Assembly (NCBI GenBank): GCA_003255065.1
Contig: QAOA01002281.1
Location: forward strand, 49,547-113,546
Source of the DNA: Cercis canadensis
Taxonomy: Eukaryota > Streptophyta > Magnoliopsida > Fabales > Fabaceae
Direction: 5' to 3'
Length of the DNA stretch: 64,000 nt
The notes under the pieces were generated by a model, which saw nothing but the letters and a program-made list of their open reading frames with translations, was not told the origin of the DNA and made no database searches. Below are positions 58,477 to 64,000 of this stretch, one piece after another; position 1 is the first letter of the stretch; each line of letters starts with the position of its first letter. The position numbers and the translations under genes are program-made.

Positions 58477-61400
58477 CTAAATTACAACCTCAAATGTATC
58501 ACAACCTTCGCATGAAATGTACAATGCAGTTAAATTAAACTTTGTCTCTATGCAAAACCTAGGTTTCAACCTGCAACCTCTGTCAAGATGCTCTGTATGA
58601 GCTTCAGCCAGCCGATCACGCAACAAGTCCAAAGTGAGCTGGACACAAGCAGATTAAAAGTTAATAATGGTAATAAAGCATGATAGCATCAATCAATAGT
58701 GCAACTGAAAAACAATGATGATGAACAAAGATGCATAAGAAAATGACAGATGAAACTTCAGAAGGGATACATATGGTAGGGGTTTCTTGTGTTGGTTTGG
58801 ATATGTAAAAAGTAATTGACAAACGGGAATTTCTCTCTTAGAATTAAATTAAAAGAAAAAGAAAAATGGGAAATCCCTATTTAATAACTTCTAATAAGAA
58901 CCTTGTGAAATAAAAGAGATACATCAAAGAATACAACACAATCAACAATTATAACCCAATGATATATCCAAGATTATAGAAGGACCAACGGTTATAACCC
59001 AATGACTTACTGGTCTCGTGGTTATCATTCTCTTCAAAAAGTGGGATGCCACAGTTTGAGTCTTTACTTTCCTAGATCTGCGGAAACCATAACTCCAGAG
59101 ATCTTGCCAGACCAAGATACTACCACAGGATTTCCTCTACCAATGATAAGAAGACCAGTGCTTTTAACATTGTCAATTTTGGGTCTTGCCCCTTTAAAAT
59201 TTGAGCTTGGCTTGCATAAAATTGGGCTAAAATTTTGAGACCAGTTTAAAATTGAACTTTTTTGGCACAGCCCAATTTTTTTGATTTTTTTTTTTTGTTT
59301 TAATTTAGTTTTTATTTTAATTTTTTAATTAAATTTTCCTATTCTTTTCTATTTTAAAAATAAGATTTAATTCAAAAAATAGTAAAAATAATACTAATCA
59401 AGTTGGCCCATTTATGTTTAGGGTCTTATAGTGCCGGGCTCGAGCCCCAAAAAAAGATTAAAATCGAACCTTTTTCGGCTCAACCTGAATGACACTTATA
59501 CTTTTGGTTAAAAAACAAAGATCAACAATGTGGATATTTTGAATATACTTTCCGGCACATATGTTGGCCAATTTATGTATCTGTAGCAACCAAAAAAAAA
59601 CATGCAAATCTAAAAAGATGACTAGATGCTACAGGTTTTGACCCCACTAAGTGCTTTGAGGGCCTCTACTTATTGGCAGTGATTTAAACTTAGCACATCA
59701 GTTGGACAGTTTTTGTTTCTGTAACAAAGCGAGCAAGACAAACAAATCGAAAAAGATAACTAGATGCCACAGGTTTTTGGTCTTCTAATTGGTTTAAGGA
59801 CCACTACTTGTTGGCTATGGGATTTGAACTTAGCACAATTTTCATACTAGTGAGCTCAAGAATAAAAGCCAAGAAGAAATCTACAGACACTAAAACTTAT
59901 GTCAATCCATGCAATGATGAATATACTCAATTGTTGATAGAGACTTGGACTACATTTGAATGCCTCAGACTCTAAGATGTCTTGACAAGTTTATAAATAA
60001 ATATATAAGTAAACAAGTTTCTACACTCTTGAGGCAAGTAGAAAAGCTTTGGTGAAAGAATATCAAGAGTCTTGACAGAGGGAGGATATATAAGTACCTC
60101 ATTTGCTTTGTTTAGTTGAAGTTCACAACGAATGCAATAGATAAGAAGTTGACTCTCTTTCAGCTCTCCCTGCTTACAAATAGGACACCAAATCTCTTTC
60201 CTATGAGCCTATCATCAGTTTCAATCATCATCAAATCAGACATCTTCTCGCAATTAATATATAAAGTTTCTTTTTTCATTGTTTTGTTGACACTAGAAAA
60301 TAAATAGGCATCTTCAGACACATAGTCCGGAAATTACATACAGAAAATTAATTCAATGGAATATGGACATATGAATACTATAAATTATGTGAAAAGGCAG
60401 GTATCACAATGGCCAGTGGATGCTTGAGCTTTAGTTTGTTGGACAGACAAATACCACAGTTGGGAAGAGTGAGAAATTAGGGCTCTAATTACAGAATTAA
60501 AGGTCCCAAGGCAGCTGTTACTTGAGCTTCATAATAACCATAAGATATGTGGAGCTGGTACTAAACGATAATAGTGGAAAAGGAAAAACAAAATGACCCA
60601 AGAAGCCATTTTACAATAAACTAAACAATTATCTTTTCACCCATTTGTCAACCCTGATTTCATACTCGTAAATGGACCCTATTTATAGATTATTAAACAC
60701 TTCATTGGAGCCTAAAAACCTTGAAAATGAAAGACAAACTCAGCAAGAGAACTACATTATACTACATTTTACACATGTCAACTTGAGAAACCAATTAGAA
60801 ATCTACTTTCGAAGCAAAAGCTACTATAGATATATGTATTATGGACTGGCCAAAATCCTAATTAAGAAATACATCAGAGAAACAAAACAAAACCCAAATA
60901 AATTTACCTAAAGAGTACAAACATGAGCTTGAGAAGACTAATACAAGCATGGTTGTATGAGGACCACTTGAAGTGAACAGTTGTTGCTAATAGCTACCAA
61001 TTCTACTTACTCAACCCAATATATCATTCTAGACTTCAGGAGAAATTCCTTTTCAGTTTAAGGGCCCTTTCTGAAGGGGTAAAAAATGGGAGAATGATCC
61101 AGCCAGAACTCTCACCAACATTTAAGACTCTGAGCCTGAGGGAATCCATTACCCACTGAGAATAGCACATGTCAGCCACATGTGGATCTAATTAATCATA
61201 CTATTTTACCTACTAGATTAGACGAGAACGTTTAACTACATGATTTTATTTAATGCATTCAAGTGTAAACAAATCCAATTTAACCAAAATTATATAGACC
61301 AACTCTGATAGCATAAATATATGCCCAATCATAATTGTATATGCATATGCATATTAGATGTATATTAATGCATAATATTTATCTTCATCTTGCGTATTTA

Positions 61401-63863
61401 TGCATGATACTATCATGCTAGTGAATTTTGTACCTGATCTTCATTCAGCTGCATATGCTCAAAAACAGCACGAGCTAAGTACTCCTCTTCATCTTCCCAA
61501 ACTTCAATTCCGCTTTCCAAACCTGCAGGTAGCCAAGTGAAATATCCGTAATAAAGAACAAGTTTTAAGACAGTTAAAAGAAACACTGTCCTATCTTTCT
61601 ATTTTTCTACATATATTTTGCCTAAGGAGGGTATCCTACCCTCCTGTTTCTTCGTATCCCTTCTTTCCTTCTTATAAAAAAGAAATGTCAATCCAACCAA
61701 CAGCCAATGGGGGTGGTGGGGGGCGGCGAAATAATAAGGAAAGAAAAAAGTTTTTAAGTTCCTGATAAAAAAAATACATAGTTAAGTGGCAAAGACGAGA
61801 TAGAAGTAGACATACATGGCAACATATAAGTGCATACACAGATACATAGATATATACCTATATACGTGCATCCACACAAATTCCTATATTATGCACATGC
61901 ATTCATACATCTATAAATGCATACGAAAACATTTCAATAGCCTAAAGAGAATAGAATTGGTAAATCATTGAGTGTGAAGCATCTTGGAGAGATTTTGGGT
62001 GAGACGGAGATGATATAATGCAATTTTAAACACACATATACACATGCACAATGGTGCATTAGAAAAAAAATTTAGACAAAGTCGAATTACAAAGAAGAAA
62101 CAAAAGAGTGATTGGAAGAAAAGCATAAGATCAGAGAAAGCAAAATTACACACAGGACCAGTAATAGGTATCCTGAAAACAGTTGCACCTTTATACCTTT
62201 TCATTATCTTATAATCTGTATTCCACTCACATGGCCTTATTGTCCTACTTGAATACATGTCTAGAAGATCTCATGAAACTTCAATAAGAGCAAGAACGTT
62301 TTACCTTTTATGGTTGGTTCAGATTTGAGATCTTCATAAAATATCCTTTGCATTTCTAGCAGTATCGCTTCACATTCACCATGGTAAGTATTATGAACAC
62401 CATTGTATTCCCATAACATATCATCAACCTCACAATCAGAAGTTGGAATTTTTGTTAAGTTATCCAATGATGAGCCCTTTATTTTCTTCAGTTCATCAGA
62501 TACAATGTCCTGGAATGCAGATCTGATAATATCCTGCCACCAGGTAAAGATCCAACTGTTGCTAAATGCAAATAGAGGTGGGAGTAATCTTATATTACAA
62601 GAATGCAACTAGTCCTTTACAAATTGATATATAGAAGGTTGAAAGTATGAGTAGTAAAGCACCTTTTTGTCCATATATCAATGTATGCTTTCTGTGTAAA
62701 CTTAACAATGTGGTCATATCACAAGAAAAATTATTTCAGACCATGAAGTCCGTCAAGCCAAAAGAACAAAAGTCTACTCTACATACATGAAGATAAATAT
62801 TGGAGTGATTCACATTCTATCTCCACAATATGGCTAAAGTTATGAATATATATTAATAAGAATATTAATTATAGACCACCATCCAGGGAGCATATATTGC
62901 ACTAAATGAATCACTTGTGAACTGTAACAACTGCTTCCAAAGTTAAGATGTCTAGTGAAAGTTACCCAAAAAATTTTATATTAAAGGGAAGAGGGGGGAA
63001 ACAAAAAAGAAAAGTTGAAATTCATCAATCTACCAAGCATTAGAAACAAGCAAAAACATGTCTAAATCTAAATATACAAGTACCACATTTTATTCAATAC
63101 CACAAGTGGTCAAAATTAATGACTAAAATGATCTACGTTGTTGATTTTACTTAACATATATGTGGATCCTATAAAATACATGGAAAAGATCATCCCAGTA
63201 CTTAGTTATACTTGTGGTATCCATACCACTTGTGTAGTATTGAATAATTAGCCTTATTATTTACAAACAAAAAGAAAAAGAAAATAGTCAAAATCTAACA
63301 TTTTTAATGAAAGAAAGAAAAAAGTGAGGTGACAAAGAGAACCTCTTGATTCTGCTTCCGAGATCGAGAATTGGGCAACCTTATTTTCCAGAGCAACCGG
63401 GTTCTGTCCTCTCTCACCCTTTTGTGGCAATTTTCCCTTAACTGCAAATTTCAATAACAGTCATCAATATCTACACTCCTGGGTTACAAATTGTTCAATA
63501 TCCACGCAATATTGTGTTGCCAAACCATAATTGACATGTTTCTCGTATGGAAAACAAAACATGACCAGAACAAATTACCCAACAAGAACCTAAGATTAAA
63601 TGAGCACGTTATAATTAATCAAATGGAAACAAAAATTGAAGAAACTTTCTAACGACTAAACAAGCAGACTAAAAATCTTCCTTTGAGAAGAAAATGCTAA
63701 AATGGAAGCAAAAGGGATATGCTATAAAGGAGAGAAAAACCTTGTCTTTCCATATGGGATATTTATTGAAGGGAGAATTGGATTTCAGAGATAGCCGCGT
63801 TGCAGTTGAAAGTATCGGATTCTTCTCTGGAATTGAGTCACTTGACTCGCTACCATCCTCCAT
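58477..63863 (-). CDS. RPA-interacting protein homologue (RPAIN family)
   Basis: Six exons on minus, 63863-63741, 63441-63343, 62533-62305, 61522-61434, 60208-60098 and 58638-58477, join in phase to give 270 residues. An N-terminal WKDKLRENCHKRVREDRTRL (basic motif) is followed by helical DIVSDELKKIKG and acidic IEVWEDEEEYLARA. The C-terminal zinc-binding domain has CPIC (188-191), CIRC (205-208), AHTEHLDRGC (His231, His234, Cys239) and CEGC (260-263). This layout matches the RPA-interacting protein family, which escorts replication protein A into the nucleus for replication and repair. ATG 63863 (MEDGSESSD) is chosen; an upstream in-frame ATG at 63938 is possible. No damage is seen. Introns are repeat-rich. 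Confidence 0.93.
59579..59835 (+). repeat. Tandem repeat (about 138 bp) in an RPAIN intron
   Basis: Two divergent direct copies anchored at ACTAGATGCTACAGGTTTT (about 59620) and ACTAGATGCCACAGGTTTT (about 59758), each followed by CTACTTRTTGGC and a TTAGCACA word. They lie in the last intron of the RPA-interacting protein gene. Confidence 0.65.
63090..63247. mobile_element. Short foldback MITE in an RPAIN intron
   Basis: TTATTCAATACCACAAGTGGT at the left and its near complement ACCACTTGTGTAGTATTGAATAA at the right bound 158 bp. A second small hairpin (TTGTGGTATCCATACCAC) lies near the right end. It sits between exons 2 and 3. The superfamily is not resolved. Confidence 0.65.
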
Positions 63864-64000
63864 CTCTCTATCTCTCAGGGAGAGACCGTGGTGATGAAAG
63901 TTTACAAATTTGGCGCTAGGATCGCAGTGCAGCGACAAGGCAAAACTTTAAAGTAAGGGTCGTTTTTGAGAAAATTATTATTTTGTTTTTAAAATTTGCA
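63864..64000. promoter_or_regulatory. 5' region of the RPA-interacting protein gene
   Basis: Sequence upstream of the chosen start on the minus strand. The frame stays open to 63938, so the leader and start are not certain. No core element is identified before the window ends. Confidence 0.35.

Noticed and set aside
63864-63938. Upstream in-frame ATG for the RPA-interacting protein (MSLHCDPSAKF)
   Set aside because: The added 25 residues show no family resemblance, while MEDGSESSD at 63863 looks like a natural start; it remains possible.
1-64000. CRISPR arrays, operons or prokaryotic systems
   Set aside because: The repeats present are transposon-derived or simple sequence; gene structure is clearly that of a plant nuclear genome.

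Overview
The window is nuclear DNA from a flowering plant. It is AT-rich, its genes have GT-AG introns, it contains Copia and Gypsy LTR elements, Mutator-type elements and small foldback elements, and it encodes a chloroplast-targeted enzyme and a CC-NBS-LRR immune receptor. A woody eudicot is my guess; the sequence alone does not fix the species. It is a draft assembly, with one 110-base N run (10613-10722) and several single Ns, most of which sit between near-identical flanks.

Layout. 1-8.9 kb: a CACTA-like repeat tract, two exons of an unidentified minus-strand gene, a 670-bp long inverted repeat, an internally deleted Copia element (5777-8068) and a PPR pseudogene. 8.9-10.6 kb: the 5' LTR, primer-binding site and gag start of a Gypsy element that inserted into the PPR pseudogene; it runs into the N gap. 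11.1-12.7 kb: the last three exons of an exportin-7 gene. 16.6-22.5 kb: a decayed Mutator-like element with a plant-mobile-domain gene on + and a mudrA transposase remnant on -, tail to tail, with a smaller foldback element nested inside. 22.9-28.2 kb: nucleostemin-like GTPase (NSN1), intact apart from a possible late frameshift. 29.3-32.1 kb: glutamate-1-semialdehyde aminomutase (GSA), convergent with NSN1. 32.2-39 kb: foldback elements and duplicated blocks. 39.2-41.9 kb: one single-exon NLR with an altered MHD motif and a short LRR. 42-47 kb: repeats. 47.2-49.2 kb: a defensin-like cluster (exon-1 relic, duplicated promoter block, solo LTR, intact two-exon gene). 50.6-53.8 kb: the splicing factor STIPL1/TFIP11 homologue. 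54-58 kb: no recognisable gene. 58.5-63.9 kb: an RPA-interacting-protein gene on -.

The housekeeping genes (exportin-7, NSN1, GSA, STIPL1, RPA-interacting protein) are unrelated in pathway and simply neighbours. The defence genes (NLR, defensin-like) lie in the repeat-rich 33-49 kb stretch, where duplicated blocks and TE insertions are reshaping promoters and gene copies. The most unusual items are the bipartite Mutator-like element, the NLR with Gly in place of the MHD Asp, the solo LTR splitting a defensin-like promoter whose uninterrupted version survives at 34 kb, and the long inverted repeat at 2.6-3.3 kb.
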